From Zipacnadum sp036504235 (GTDB taxonomy: Bacteria; Armatimonadota; Zipacnadia; Zipacnadales; Zipacnadaceae), in assembly GCA_036504235.1 (NCBI GenBank), contig DASXVN010000046.1, positions 124,001-188,000 of the forward strand: a stretch of 64,000 bases of DNA. Direction: 5' to 3'. The notes beneath the pieces were generated by a model. The model did not search any database. It was not told where the DNA came from and was given only the letters and a program-made list of their open reading frames with translations. Every line of letters begins with the position of its first letter. Position 1 is the first letter of the stretch. The position numbers were made by a program, and so were the translations under genes. This document shows, piece after piece, positions 17,578 through 27,118 of the stretch.

Positions 17578-20439
17578 ATGACTACCATGAACGGCGAGTG
17601 GCGGTTGGCGCCTGATCCGCGCAATGAAGGTCGCGAGCAAGGCTATGCCCGGGCGGTGCCCTCGGAGGCCCAGAGTGCGCCGGTGCCGGGGATTATCCAG
17701 CAGGTCTTTCCCCGGTCGCATGGGGTCTTCTGGTACTATCATCGTTTCACGGGGCCGCCCCCTCCGGGCCGCCAGGAGCGGGCGCTGCTGCGCTTCGGGA
17801 TGGTGGACTACCTCGCCGAGGTCTGGCTGAATGGCCAGTTCGTCGGGGGGCACGAGGGCGGCGAGACGCCGTTTGACCTGGACGTCACTGCGGCGCTGCA
17901 GCCCGAGGGGGAGAATCTGCTGGCGGTGCGCGTGCTCAACCCCGACAACAGCGGGATTGACGGCATCCGCCTCGACGAAACTCCCCATCGTAACAAGCGC
18001 TGCGCCGACGTGTACCGGCCGGGGGACGGCTACAATACGGGCGGCATCCTGCTGCCGGTAGTCCTGGAGACCGTACCGGCCGTGTGGATCACGGACGTGT
18101 TTGCGCGGGCGGAAGGCGACGTGGTGCGGCTGACCGTGACCGTGCAGAACAGTACCGGGCAGGCGGCGGCCGGGGACCTCGCCACCGCGATCGCCCCCGG
18201 CGCGGGCGGGCGTTCTCTGGCCGCCGAGGAGCTAACCCTCACCGCGCCGCCTGGGACGAGCACGCACGAGCTGGCTCTGGCCGTGGCCGACCCGCGCCGG
18301 TGGGACTTGGACGATCCTTACCTGTACCGGGCCTCGGTGGCGCTGACCGCGCGCCTGGGCTCCGACTCCCTCCGCCATGACTACAGCGTGCGCTTTGGCT
18401 TCCGCGAGTTGCGCGTGGGGGACGGGTTCTTCGTGCTGAACGGCCGCCGCCTGTTCCTGCGTTCGACCCACACGGGGAACCACTGCCCGATTGGGCAAGT
18501 GGTGCCGCCGGAGCCGGGGTTCCTGCGCAAAGACCTGCTTATGGCCAAGGCGGCGGGGTACAACACGGTGCGCTTCATCTCCGGCGTGGCCTATCCCGAG
18601 CAGCTCGACCTCTGCGACGAGATCGGGCTCATGGTCTACGAGGAATGCTATGCGGGCTGGCTGCTGGGCGAATCGCCGGAGATGAAGCGGCGGTTCGACT
18701 TTTCCGTCCGCGAGATGGTCCAGCGCGACCGCAACCACCCCTCGGTGACGATCTGGGGCCTGCTGAATGAGACGACCGACAACAGCGTCTTCCGCCACGC
18801 CGTAGAAAGCTTGGCGGCGCTCCGGGCGCTGGACCCGACGCGGCTGGTGCTGCTGAGCAGCGGCCGGTGGGACCAGGACCTGAGTATCGGCTCGGTGAGC
18901 AACCCCGGCAGCCCCGAGTGGGAGCCGGTCTGGGGCGGCGAGGGCCCCGGCGAGCCGACCGGCGACTGGGATCTGGTTCTCACCTCGCCCGCCGACCGCC
19001 GCGGCGACCTGCACATGTACCCGAGGCTCCCCCAGTCGCCGGAAGACGACCGGATTGTCCGGGAGATCGGGGCGGGGGAGAAGCCGGTGTTTCTCTCCGA
19101 GTACGGCATCGGCAGCCAGTTCAACGCGGTGGACGAACTGCGCGATTTCGACCGGTTTGCGGCGCGGGAGGACCTCATCGACCGGAGCATGATCCGCTCG
19201 TGGGTCGAGCGCCTGCAGGGGGATTTCGCCCGGTGGGGCCTGGAGGGGGTCTTTGCCTTCCCCGAGGACTTCTTCCGTGCCAGCTACCGGCACATGGTGG
19301 CGCAGCGGCGTCGGGCCTTTGACCTGATCCGCTCCAACCCACAGATCTGTGGCTACAACCTGACCGGCATGCTCGACCACGCGCTGACCGGGGAAGGCAT
19401 ATGGAGCCTGTGGCGCACCTGGAAACCGGGCGCCCTCGACATGATGCAGGACGGCTGGGCGCCGCTGCGCTGGTGCCTGTTCGTCTCGCCAGTCCACGCG
19501 CATGCGGGGCGGCCAGTGCAGATCGAGGCGGTGCTGGCCAATGAGGACGTGCTCGCGGCGGGCGAGTACCCGGTGTTGTTCCGGGTGTTCGGCTCGCGCT
19601 CCGGGGTGGTCTGGGAGCGGGAGACGGTCGTGAGGATAGTGGCCGGAGCGGGGGAGCAGGCCGGGCCCCTGGCGGTGCCGGTGCTGAGCGAGACGCTGCT
19701 GGAGGGGCTGGCCGCCGACGAGTATGTGCTGGCGGCGCACCTGGTCCGGGGCGCCACCCCGCGCGGGGATCGCCTGGCCTTCCGGGTGTCGGAGCCGGTC
19801 CCGGCGCGGGACGACGAGTGTTCCGTGCAGCACGTGGGACTCGATCCCGCGACCCTGGCGTGGCTGGCCGCGCGAGGGGTAGCGGGCACAACCTTTGCAC
19901 CCGCAGCGGGCGGACCGCCGGTCGTTCTGGTCGGTGCGGTGCCTTGCGGGGAGACGCCGGCCGCAACGTGGGAGGCCTTGCGCGAGCACGCGGACGCCGG
20001 CGGCACGGTGGTCTTCCTGTCCGCCGCGCCCTTCCTCGCCGGGCCCGCCGAGGGCGCCCCGCCCCCGGTCTTGCCGCTGGGCGACGCGGTGCAGGCCCGC
20101 ACCTTCTGGGATTGGCTTTACCACAAGGAAATCGTGGCCCAGCCGCATGCCCTGTTCGGGGGACTGCCCACCGGACTGCTCGACTGGAGCTACTATGGGC
20201 AGGTGTGGACGCACGAGGTCTTCGACTGCCGCGAGACGCCGGCGGAAGTGGCGGCGGCGTCCCTGGCGGTGGGCTACGCCTGCCCAAGCGGCTACGATAG
20301 CGGGGTGGTCATGGCCGTCTATCACTACGGGCAGGGCCGCGTGATCGTCAACTCCATGCGGGTGCTGGAGGAACTCGACCGCCATCCGGCCGCCGACCAG
20401 CTACTGCTGAATCTGATTAGCGTGGCGGGTCAGGGCTGA
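17578..20439 (+). CDS. Glycoside hydrolase family 2 enzyme with C-terminal amidotransferase-like domain
   Basis: 953 residues with no signal peptide, so likely cytosolic. The order is classic GH2: sugar-binding sandwich (about 1-160, GVFWYYHRFTGPP, AEVWLNGQFVGGHEGGETPF), immunoglobulin-like domain (about 165-275) and TIM barrel (about 280-600). The acid/base is E398 in WGLLNE and the nucleophile E508 in PVFLSEYG. The last 200 residues form a glutamine-amidotransferase-like domain (VVLVGAVPCGE, ADAGGTVVFLS) not usual in GH2. The family covers beta-galactosidases, beta-glucuronidases and beta-mannosidases, and specificity cannot be read here. The start lacks a well-placed Shine-Dalgarno: AAAGGAG is about 31 bases upstream. 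An ATG three codons later is possible. Confidence 0.88.
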   Translation: MTTMNGEWRLAPDPRNEGREQGYARAVPSEAQSAPVPGIIQQVFPRSHGVFWYYHRFTGPPPPGRQERALLRFGMVDYLAEVWLNGQFVGGHEGGETPFDLDVTAALQPEGENLLAVRVLNPDNSGIDGIRLDETPHRNKRCADVYRPGDGYNTGGILLPVVLETVPAVWITDVFARAEGDVVRLTVTVQNSTGQAAAGDLATAIAPGAGGRSLAAEELTLTAPPGTSTHELALAVADPRRWDLDDPYLYRASVALTARLGSDSLRHDYSVRFGFRELRVGDGFFVLNGRRLFLRSTHTGNHCPIGQVVPPEPGFLRKDLLMAKAAGYNTVRFISGVAYPEQLDLCDEIGLMVYEECYAGWLLGESPEMKRRFDFSVREMVQRDRNHPSVTIWGLLNETTDNSVFRHAVESLAALRALDPTRLVLLSSGRWDQDLSIGSVSNPGSPEWEPVWGGEGPGEPTGDWDLVLTSPADRRGDLHMYPRLPQSPEDDRIVREIGAGEKPVFLSEYGIGSQFNAVDELRDFDRFAAREDLIDRSMIRSWVERLQGDFARWGLEGVFAFPEDFFRASYRHMVAQRRRAFDLIRSNPQICGYNLTGMLDHALTGEGIWSLWRTWKPGALDMMQDGWAPLRWCLFVSPVHAHAGRPVQIEAVLANEDVLAAGEYPVLFRVFGSRSGVVWERETVVRIVAGAGEQAGPLAVPVLSETLLEGLAADEYVLAAHLVRGATPRGDRLAFRVSEPVPARDDECSVQHVGLDPATLAWLAARGVAGTTFAPAAGGPPVVLVGAVPCGETPAATWEALREHADAGGTVVFLSAAPFLAGPAEGAPPPVLPLGDAVQARTFWDWLYHKEIVAQPHALFGGLPTGLLDWSYYGQVWTHEVFDCRETPAEVAAASLAVGYACPSGYDSGVVMAVYHYGQGRVIVNSMRVLEELDRHPAADQLLLNLISVAGQG

Positions 20440-20612
20440 ACGACCCGCGGGGAGCGGGCGCAGGTGCCCGGGGCGCAGGGGGGGAAAGAATCTAGCGACG
20501 GGGCAGAGCCCCCGTCTCCCTGAATTCCCCTCCCGCGAGCCTCGTCGTCGAAGTGTGCAACGACGCATATCCGGCGCGGGGAGGGGGCTTATTCGCAGAA
20601 AGGCGAGCGCAC

Positions 20613-23600
20613 ATGAAAACTTCCCTTCGACTGGCACTTCTAGTGACGGTGGCGCTGGGCGCGGTGGCGCAGGTGGCGGCGGCCCCGGCGGCCGCGCGTC
20701 TCCCGGTGGCCGAGATCGCCCGCAAACTGGGCGCCGGCTACACGCAGGTGAGGCAGGAGGCGATCCCGGCACGGAAGCTGCGCGGTTTCGGCGAGCTGGC
20801 GGGCGATTTCGTAGTGTACCAGTCGGCCGCCGGGCAAGGCTCCCTGCTGGCGATCTCGTGCGCGGACGTCGCCAAGGCCAAGATCGTGCACGCCAAGTAC
20901 CTCAGCGATCTGCATCTGGTGCTGGCGGTCCAGGATGAGACGGTGTCGGTCGGCACGGTGGCGGTGCCGGCGGTAGACGTACCGGATCAGGGGATGATCG
21001 CGGCTTTCCGCCAGGGCGCCGTGGTGTACATCGCCGCCGGCACGGACCGGACACAGCTCGCGGCCCTGCTCGGCGCGGTGCCGCTGGCGGGGGCGGAACT
21101 GACGCCCACCGGCGAGGTCCCGCTGTATCTGGATTCCTGGGACCGGCATGGCTTCACTTTCTACTACTACAGCACCTTCGGCACGCCTCCTCCCAAGCCG
21201 GGGGAGAAGCCGACTCCGTGGAAGGATTACCACGTGCTGGGGGAGTTCGACTTCGCCAAGCAGTATGGCAACGGCTTCGTCTTCTGGCAGAACGAAGATA
21301 AGTGCGATTTTGCTGAGGGAATGGACAATAACCAGATGTGGGCGTACGGCCAGCGCGCCTGCGCGAACCGAGGCCTGCCGGTAATGCTCAACACCACCCT
21401 GGCCGACGCGACCTGGCTGGTCAATCGCTACCGGGACGACACCCAGTGGAAGATGCCGGGCTATGTGGGCGGCTTCTACACCCCCGCCGACGCCGGGCAC
21501 GCGGGCATGGGGCACCTGGCCTGGAGCGCCTACGAGGGCCTGGACGCGGTGCTCTCGGTCATGCAGAAGACCTGGCACGAGTACGCGCAGCAGCCGACCA
21601 CTACCGAGTACATGGAGCCGCATTGCGAGGTGCGTCATGGCGAGCACGATATCCTCAACGAGTATGGCCCCAGCGCGGACCGGTCCTACCGGGAGTACCT
21701 CAAGGAGAAGTACGCCACGCCGGCCGCGGTCGGGCAGCGTTGGTACGGCAAGCCCGAGTGGGTGCGCACCTGGAACGACGTCCGCGTCCCGGAGCTAGTG
21801 CATTTCTTCGGCTATACCAGCCGCGCCCTGGACCTGAGCGGCGACTGGCAGGTCAAGTATGAGGACTTCCAGGACGGCAAGGGCATGCCCACCGTTCCCG
21901 CAACGGAGGACTGGTACCTGCCGGCCACCCCGGACGCAGACTGGACCACGGTGAGCGCCCCAGACTCGGATATCGCCATGTTCCTCCCGCGCCGTCCGGC
22001 TATCTGGCGGCGTCACTTCACCGTCCCCGCTGCCTGGAAGGCCGACAAGCCCAAGGTGTGGCTGTATGTCTTCTCCCTGAATCGCGGTAATCGAGAGCCC
22101 GCGCCGGTCTACCTCAATGGCCGGCAGGTGGCCGAGCCGACCGTGACCGGCTCGCCGAGTTGGACCGTGGTGGAGGTCAGCGAGTCCCTGCAGGTGGGTG
22201 ACAACCTGCTGGCTCTGCGCTTACCCCGCAATTTCCTCGGCTACCGCGCCTACCTGACCAGCGTGCCGCCGGCGACGTATCCCTACCTGGGGGAGCAACT
22301 CAACGCGCAGTGGGCCGATTTCGTCCGCTGGCTGGCCTGGGTGCACCAGCGGGCCATCCGCCGCAGCATGGAGGCGATGCGCGAGGAGGATCCCGACCGT
22401 TCGATCATCCTGGCCTCGCCCGACTCCTTCATCACGCAGATCGAGGAACTCGCTCAGGACTACGGCGGCCACTTCCACAACACCGGCTATATGGCCGGCT
22501 GGTGGGCCGAGCCGCTACCGATGATGATGCGCGCCGCCGACCTGCCCTTCTCCGCCGAACCGGGCAACCCCGCGCACAGCCTGCCCGAGTTCAAGGCCTT
22601 CCTCGGCAACTGGCTAACCGAGGGCGTCAACTCCATTCACTACTTCATCCATGTCGGCGATATCTACTGGAACGACGAAATCCGCACCTGGTTCGAGCAG
22701 CATCAAGCGATCATCGGCGCGTTTGGCAAGCTGCACGTCCCCAAGGGCCCGGTGGCCATGCTTTACGGGGACGACGTGACCAACCTCACCGGCTGGCCGA
22801 TGGGCGGGGAGGCCTCAGGCTACGTGCCCTTCCAGCTCAACGTGGACCTGCACAAGGAATACCACATGGACGGCGTCTCGCTGCAGGACTTCCGGCGGGG
22901 TTTCGCGGACGGCTACCGGGTGGTGGTGGACACCAACACTACCATCATGGACCCCGCGGCGGTAAGTGACCTCGAGGCCTGGGTCCGGCGAGGCGGCGTG
23001 TTTGTCACCATGGGCAATACCGGGCGCCATACCCCGGAGCAGGCCGACAGTTGGCCGATCAGCCGGCTTACCGGCTACCAGGTGACCGAGATCACGACCT
23101 ACAACAACTCCCGGACCATGTCCTTCGCCCCCGGGGAGCCGGTCTTCAACGAGCCCACCTGGGACGCCAATCTCCTGCGCAGTTGCGGCCAAGTGCTCGT
23201 GCCGACCTCACCGGACTGCACTCCGCTGCTGCTCTGGCCGGACGGCAAGGTCGCCCTCGGCATGCGCAAGATCGGCGAGGGCTACGTCATCAACGTCGGC
23301 TGCGGCTGGCGCAATCCGCTCTTGCTGCGTCAGATTTTCACCTGGCTAAAGCTGCCGCAGATCCCCGGCTACTGCGACCAGGCCCGGATCAACTCCACCC
23401 ACCAGGTCAGCAACAACGGCCTCTACGACGTGTGGATCGCCTGGAATCAGGAGCAGAAGGACAGCACCACCAACCTCGTCTTCCGCGATACGCCCCCGGC
23501 GTATTGCGTGGACCTGCAGACGCAGGAGAAGCTGGTCCCGACGGTCGAGAACGGGGTAGCGAAGCTCACGGGTCTGGCCTTCGGGCCCGGCGACATCCGC

Positions 23601-24533
23601 ATCTTTGCCGCCCCGCGCCGGCAGATGGCCGCGGCGCCGCTGGACTGGCTCAACCTGCAGCGCGGCTGGTGGCGCGGGACCACCGCGCCCAGCCGCAAGG
23701 TGCCGACCTACCAGGCGCGTTTCGCCCTGAACCTCAACGAGCAGTGGCGCATGCAGCCCCTGGAGGACACGGACGCGAGCGACCACGCCGCCCTGGCCGC
23801 GCCGGGGCTGGACGATAAGACCTGGAAGCTGGCGCCGCTGGGCCCCTGGCTGGTGCCGGAGGACCTGCCCACGCACCGCGCCTTCTTCCGCAAGCAGTTC
23901 AGCGTGCCCGCGAACTGGAACCACGGGGAGATTGACCTGTGGATCAAGAGCTGGATGAACGAAGTCGTCTCGGGTCGCCTGCGCGTGTGGCTGGACGGCA
24001 CGGAGATTCTGGCCGCGGGGCGCCAGATCACGGGGCAGGACCTGACGGCGCAACTCCCGGCGGGGACGGCGCACCTGCTGGCGGTCGAGGTAATGAGCGA
24101 GGGCGAGGTCGCCGGCTGCTGGGGCAATACCTGGCTGGCCTACCTGCCCACGCCGCCCGCGAAGCTGGACCTCGCGGGGCCGTGGACGCCCTCCGCGGGC
24201 GGCCTGACCTGGCAGGACCCGATCACCGTGCCGGGCCCGCTAGGCAAGGCGACGATGATTAAGCGCCGGATTATGGTCAACCAACCGGCGGGGCAGACGG
24301 TGATGCTGTTCACGGAGACCGACGACCGCTGCAGCAGCATCGGCGCGCTGGTCAACGGGCACTGGGTCCGGCGGCACCACCACATCCTCGGGAAGCGAAC
24401 GTACCTGAACATCACCCCGTGGATCAAGTTCGGCCAGGAGAACGAGTTCCTGATCCCCTGCAACAATGGTGAGGGGAAGGGAGCTTTCACGACGCTGGAG
24501 TTGCGTTTCTTCCCGGCCGGGACGGCGCCCTAG
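20613..24533 (+). CDS. Giant secreted GH42-like glycosidase, paralogue B
   Basis: 1306 residues. The ATG at 20613 is preceded by AAAGGCGAG and encodes a signal peptide (about 1-27). It is collinear with paralogue A throughout: the shared N-terminal domain (GFGELAGDFVVYQSA), E335-P-H-C-E339 before YREYLKEKYATPAAVGQRW, an inserted sandwich (about 407-555, LDLSGDWQVKY), candidate nucleophile E649 in SAEPGNPAH, EGVNSIHYFIHVGDIYWNDEI, an amidotransferase-like domain with VRRGGVFVTMGNTGRHTPE, and two C-terminal sandwiches ending near YLNITPWIKFGQ. It probably acts on a beta-galactoside-like linkage outside the cytoplasm. Its 3' end converges with the alpha-galactosidase gene, 55 bases away. Confidence 0.75.
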   Translation: MKTSLRLALLVTVALGAVAQVAAAPAAARLPVAEIARKLGAGYTQVRQEAIPARKLRGFGELAGDFVVYQSAAGQGSLLAISCADVAKAKIVHAKYLSDLHLVLAVQDETVSVGTVAVPAVDVPDQGMIAAFRQGAVVYIAAGTDRTQLAALLGAVPLAGAELTPTGEVPLYLDSWDRHGFTFYYYSTFGTPPPKPGEKPTPWKDYHVLGEFDFAKQYGNGFVFWQNEDKCDFAEGMDNNQMWAYGQRACANRGLPVMLNTTLADATWLVNRYRDDTQWKMPGYVGGFYTPADAGHAGMGHLAWSAYEGLDAVLSVMQKTWHEYAQQPTTTEYMEPHCEVRHGEHDILNEYGPSADRSYREYLKEKYATPAAVGQRWYGKPEWVRTWNDVRVPELVHFFGYTSRALDLSGDWQVKYEDFQDGKGMPTVPATEDWYLPATPDADWTTVSAPDSDIAMFLPRRPAIWRRHFTVPAAWKADKPKVWLYVFSLNRGNREPAPVYLNGRQVAEPTVTGSPSWTVVEVSESLQVGDNLLALRLPRNFLGYRAYLTSVPPATYPYLGEQLNAQWADFVRWLAWVHQRAIRRSMEAMREEDPDRSIILASPDSFITQIEELAQDYGGHFHNTGYMAGWWAEPLPMMMRAADLPFSAEPGNPAHSLPEFKAFLGNWLTEGVNSIHYFIHVGDIYWNDEIRTWFEQHQAIIGAFGKLHVPKGPVAMLYGDDVTNLTGWPMGGEASGYVPFQLNVDLHKEYHMDGVSLQDFRRGFADGYRVVVDTNTTIMDPAAVSDLEAWVRRGGVFVTMGNTGRHTPEQADSWPISRLTGYQVTEITTYNNSRTMSFAPGEPVFNEPTWDANLLRSCGQVLVPTSPDCTPLLLWPDGKVALGMRKIGEGYVINVGCGWRNPLLLRQIFTWLKLPQIPGYCDQARINSTHQVSNNGLYDVWIAWNQEQKDSTTNLVFRDTPPAYCVDLQTQEKLVPTVENGVAKLTGLAFGPGDIRIFAAPRRQMAAAPLDWLNLQRGWWRGTTAPSRKVPTYQARFALNLNEQWRMQPLEDTDASDHAALAAPGLDDKTWKLAPLGPWLVPEDLPTHRAFFRKQFSVPANWNHGEIDLWIKSWMNEVVSGRLRVWLDGTEILAAGRQITGQDLTAQLPAGTAHLLAVEVMSEGEVAGCWGNTWLAYLPTPPAKLDLAGPWTPSAGGLTWQDPITVPGPLGKATMIKRRIMVNQPAGQTVMLFTETDDRCSSIGALVNGHWVRRHHHILGKRTYLNITPWIKFGQENEFLIPCNNGEGKGAFTTLELRFFPAGTAP

Positions 24534-24537
24534 GCGG

Positions 24538-24582
24538 CGCGGCGGCAGCAGGGTTCTAGCCGTGGTCTCTCCTGCCGCCGCG
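24538..24582. terminator. Stem-loop between convergent genes
   Basis: CGCGGCGGCAG (24538-24548) and its exact complement (24572-24582) form an 11-bp GC-rich stem with a 23-base loop. It lies between the stops of two convergent genes. No U-tract is present, so terminator function is tentative. Confidence 0.35.
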
Positions 24583-24588
24583 GAACCG

Positions 24589-27093
24589 TCACAGCTTTTC
24601 GTAGGTGAAGAGCACGCTCCCGGGAGCCGTCGGGATCTGGACCGCCCAGCGCTGGGCGAGTTCCGCGCCGGTGAGGGTCTGGGTCGTGTGATCGTCCCGA
24701 TTGGTGAGGCGATACTTCGCGGTGGCTTCCAGGCCATGTAACTGGAGATCGACGCCGGCGTAGGGCGATCCCTCGCGTCGGAAGCACATGATGAAGCCCT
24801 GCCCCAGGTCGTGGCGGTGGTATTGCCAGGCGCACCAGTGCCGGGGATCGGCGCTGATCTCCAGCAGGGGGTAATAATCCCCCAGGTAATACGGGCGCAG
24901 GGCTTTGGCCTCCGCGATCATAGAGCGCGTGGCGGCCATCGCGGCTTGGTCCTGGAGGAAGAGACCCGAGCAGAGGCTGCCGCCGGTGGTCATGACGCTG
25001 CGGAACTGGTACGGATCGGCGCTCCACACGCCCGCCGCGTGCAGCGGTACATAGAGGCTCAGGCCGGCGTTCTGCACCTGGTCCTGCTCCGGCATCGCTT
25101 TGCCGCAGCACTGGGTATCGCTCTGCCAGAGCGGGAAGCTGCGCGTCATCGTTTCCAGGTCGAGGCGTCGCCCGCCGCTGGCGCAGTTGTCAATGAGCAG
25201 ACCGGGGTGTCGCTGACGCAGCTCGTCCCACATCGTGTAGAGCCCCTCGATATAGCGGATCTCCGCCATCCCCTGGCGATCCGGCGCATCGTCGGCCTGC
25301 CAGAAACGCAGCGGGTCGATATTGAAGTCGTTGCGGTAGATATCAATGCCCCAGTCCGTGATGCACTGCGAAAGGTAATCAGTGAGCCAGGCACGCGCGG
25401 CCGGATCGCCCAGTTTGTAGAGCGCCCCCCAGTCACCGTCCGCGGCGGTGTGCATCACCCACTCCGGGTGCTCCTTCGCTACCCGGCTGTTGGCGGTTAC
25501 GCGCTCGGGCTCAAACCAGAGCACGAACTTCATTTTGAGCTGGTGCGCCGCCTCGCCCAGGGGTTTTAGCCCGTGGGGGAAGGCCGCCGCTTTTGGCACC
25601 CAACTGCCGGCGCCCGCCGGCCAGCCGCCCTCAAACCACCCGGCATCCAGCCAGTAGCCCTCGACGCCCAGGCCCGCCATGGGGGAGAGGAGTTCCGTCT
25701 GGTTGCGTTCGGTAGCAGCATTGCCTTGGTCGAACATGAACCAGGTATTCATGGTGACGGGCGGCAGCGCCGGCTCGCCGTTCTCGCGCGGCACGTAGTG
25801 GGCCAGCAGCACCTGACGCAGCAGATTGTGGCCGAGCATCCGGTCGTCGCCCTGCCAGGAGACCACCAGAATGCGCGGCGTGCGAAGGCTCTCGCCGGGA
25901 TGCAGCTTCAGGTGGGTGGTTTGCTGGCCGGCTTGCAGGGTGAGTTGCTGCTCGCCGTTGCGCTGCAGCGTCAGGGCCCACTGCCCCGACCAGCCGATAG
26001 CCCCCGCCAAGCCCCCGCCGTTCCACTCCAGGTTGTAGAAGGGCAGGGCGCCATCCGAGGAGCGGCCGCCGTTCGGCGCCAGTTCCAGGCGGCTGCTCGG
26101 CTTCACCACTTCATCCCGGGGGAGGAAGTCGGTGGCCGAGCAAGTGCTGCCGTTCGCGTGGTGCAGCGTAATCTCGCCTTCCGGCGCGGCGATGCCCATA
26201 TCCAAGGGGAGAATCCGCTCGAGGATCGGGGTGTCCACCGGGCCGGTGTTGGTGAAGTAGAGCACCCACTCGGCGGCGGGGAAGTCGGTGAAACGCGTGA
26301 CTTCCGCGCGGACTTCCAGCCCGCTCGCGGGATCGGTGTAGGTCAGGGTGTGCCCTTCCCGCCCCGGGGCCGCTGCCGCTGGTTGCAGCGTCCGCCGCCA
26401 GCCGGGCAGCAGCTCGCGGGAAGGCTTCCCCCCATACGTGAACGAGAAGGGAAGGCTCTGCTGCAGGCCGGTCCCCTCGTGGATGATCGGGAGTTCATCG
26501 AGAAACAGCTCGGTTCCATTATTGAGCACAACTCTCGCCTCCGTCCAGTCAGATTGATCCCAGCCGGGACCGTCGCCGCCGTCCGCGACGCGCAGGACCA
26601 GGGTCGGCGCCTCCTGCAGATCGAGCTTGACGGCCACCGGCGCCTCTCCTCCCCGGCAGAGGCCGGAGCGGTAGAGCTCTTTCCCGTTCGCCTCCACCGT
26701 GAAGACCGCGCTGCCGCGCCGCCCCTGGGTGTCGTAGTTGTTGTCGATGCCGACAAACGCGGAGAACTCCCGCGCCGGCCGCGGCAATTGCACCACGATC
26801 TCGCTGACCGCATGAGTGCCCAGCCCGCGAGCGTACTTGGTCTCCCCGATCTGCAAGGGGGTGTCCATGACCGACTTGTTGCGCTGCAGCGTGGCATAGT
26901 CCTGCCGCCGCACCAGCAGGCCCGGTTGCACCCGCGGCGTCGGCATCTGCCCCAGCCAGGCCGCCTCGTACCAACCGCGGAACTGCGCTGCGGCGTCCGC
27001 TTCCCCCGCATGCCCAGCGGTGGCCGGATACGCCGCGCCACAGAAAAGCAGCAAACACGCCGTCGAGATGATGCGCACCGGTCTGTTCCTCAT
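24589..27093 (-). CDS. Secreted GH36-type alpha-galactosidase with NPCBM domain
   Basis: 834 residues, with GGAGG before the ATG and a signal peptide (about 1-27). Residues 40-195 are an NPCBM-type carbohydrate-binding module (YARGLGTHAVSEIVVQL, FVGIDNNYD). Next come a GH36 N-terminal sandwich and a TIM barrel: GYWLDAGWFEGGWPAG (479-494), VLWFEPERV (524-532), the nucleophile D589 in YRNDFN, NCASGGRR (636-643) and the acid/base D659 in LWQSD. This motif set is specific to GH36/clan GH-D, so alpha-galactosidase is the best call. Alpha-N-acetylgalactosaminidase is the alternative. It is the last gene of the minus-strand run, 25 bases after GH42-like paralogue C. Confidence 0.88.
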   Translation of the reverse strand: MRNRPVRIISTACLLLFCGAAYPATAGHAGEADAAAQFRGWYEAAWLGQMPTPRVQPGLLVRRQDYATLQRNKSVMDTPLQIGETKYARGLGTHAVSEIVVQLPRPAREFSAFVGIDNNYDTQGRRGSAVFTVEANGKELYRSGLCRGGEAPVAVKLDLQEAPTLVLRVADGGDGPGWDQSDWTEARVVLNNGTELFLDELPIIHEGTGLQQSLPFSFTYGGKPSRELLPGWRRTLQPAAAAPGREGHTLTYTDPASGLEVRAEVTRFTDFPAAEWVLYFTNTGPVDTPILERILPLDMGIAAPEGEITLHHANGSTCSATDFLPRDEVVKPSSRLELAPNGGRSSDGALPFYNLEWNGGGLAGAIGWSGQWALTLQRNGEQQLTLQAGQQTTHLKLHPGESLRTPRILVVSWQGDDRMLGHNLLRQVLLAHYVPRENGEPALPPVTMNTWFMFDQGNAATERNQTELLSPMAGLGVEGYWLDAGWFEGGWPAGAGSWVPKAAAFPHGLKPLGEAAHQLKMKFVLWFEPERVTANSRVAKEHPEWVMHTAADGDWGALYKLGDPAARAWLTDYLSQCITDWGIDIYRNDFNIDPLRFWQADDAPDRQGMAEIRYIEGLYTMWDELRQRHPGLLIDNCASGGRRLDLETMTRSFPLWQSDTQCCGKAMPEQDQVQNAGLSLYVPLHAAGVWSADPYQFRSVMTTGGSLCSGLFLQDQAAMAATRSMIAEAKALRPYYLGDYYPLLEISADPRHWCAWQYHRHDLGQGFIMCFRREGSPYAGVDLQLHGLEATAKYRLTNRDDHTTQTLTGAELAQRWAVQIPTAPGSVLFTYEKL

Positions 27094-27118
27094 TCGTTAC
27101 CTCCAGGGCCGGAGCCTT

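Noticed and set aside
18232..20385. 717-codon open frame on the minus strand
   Set aside because: Antisense to the GH2 gene, whose catalytic motifs are intact; no protein motif in the shadow.
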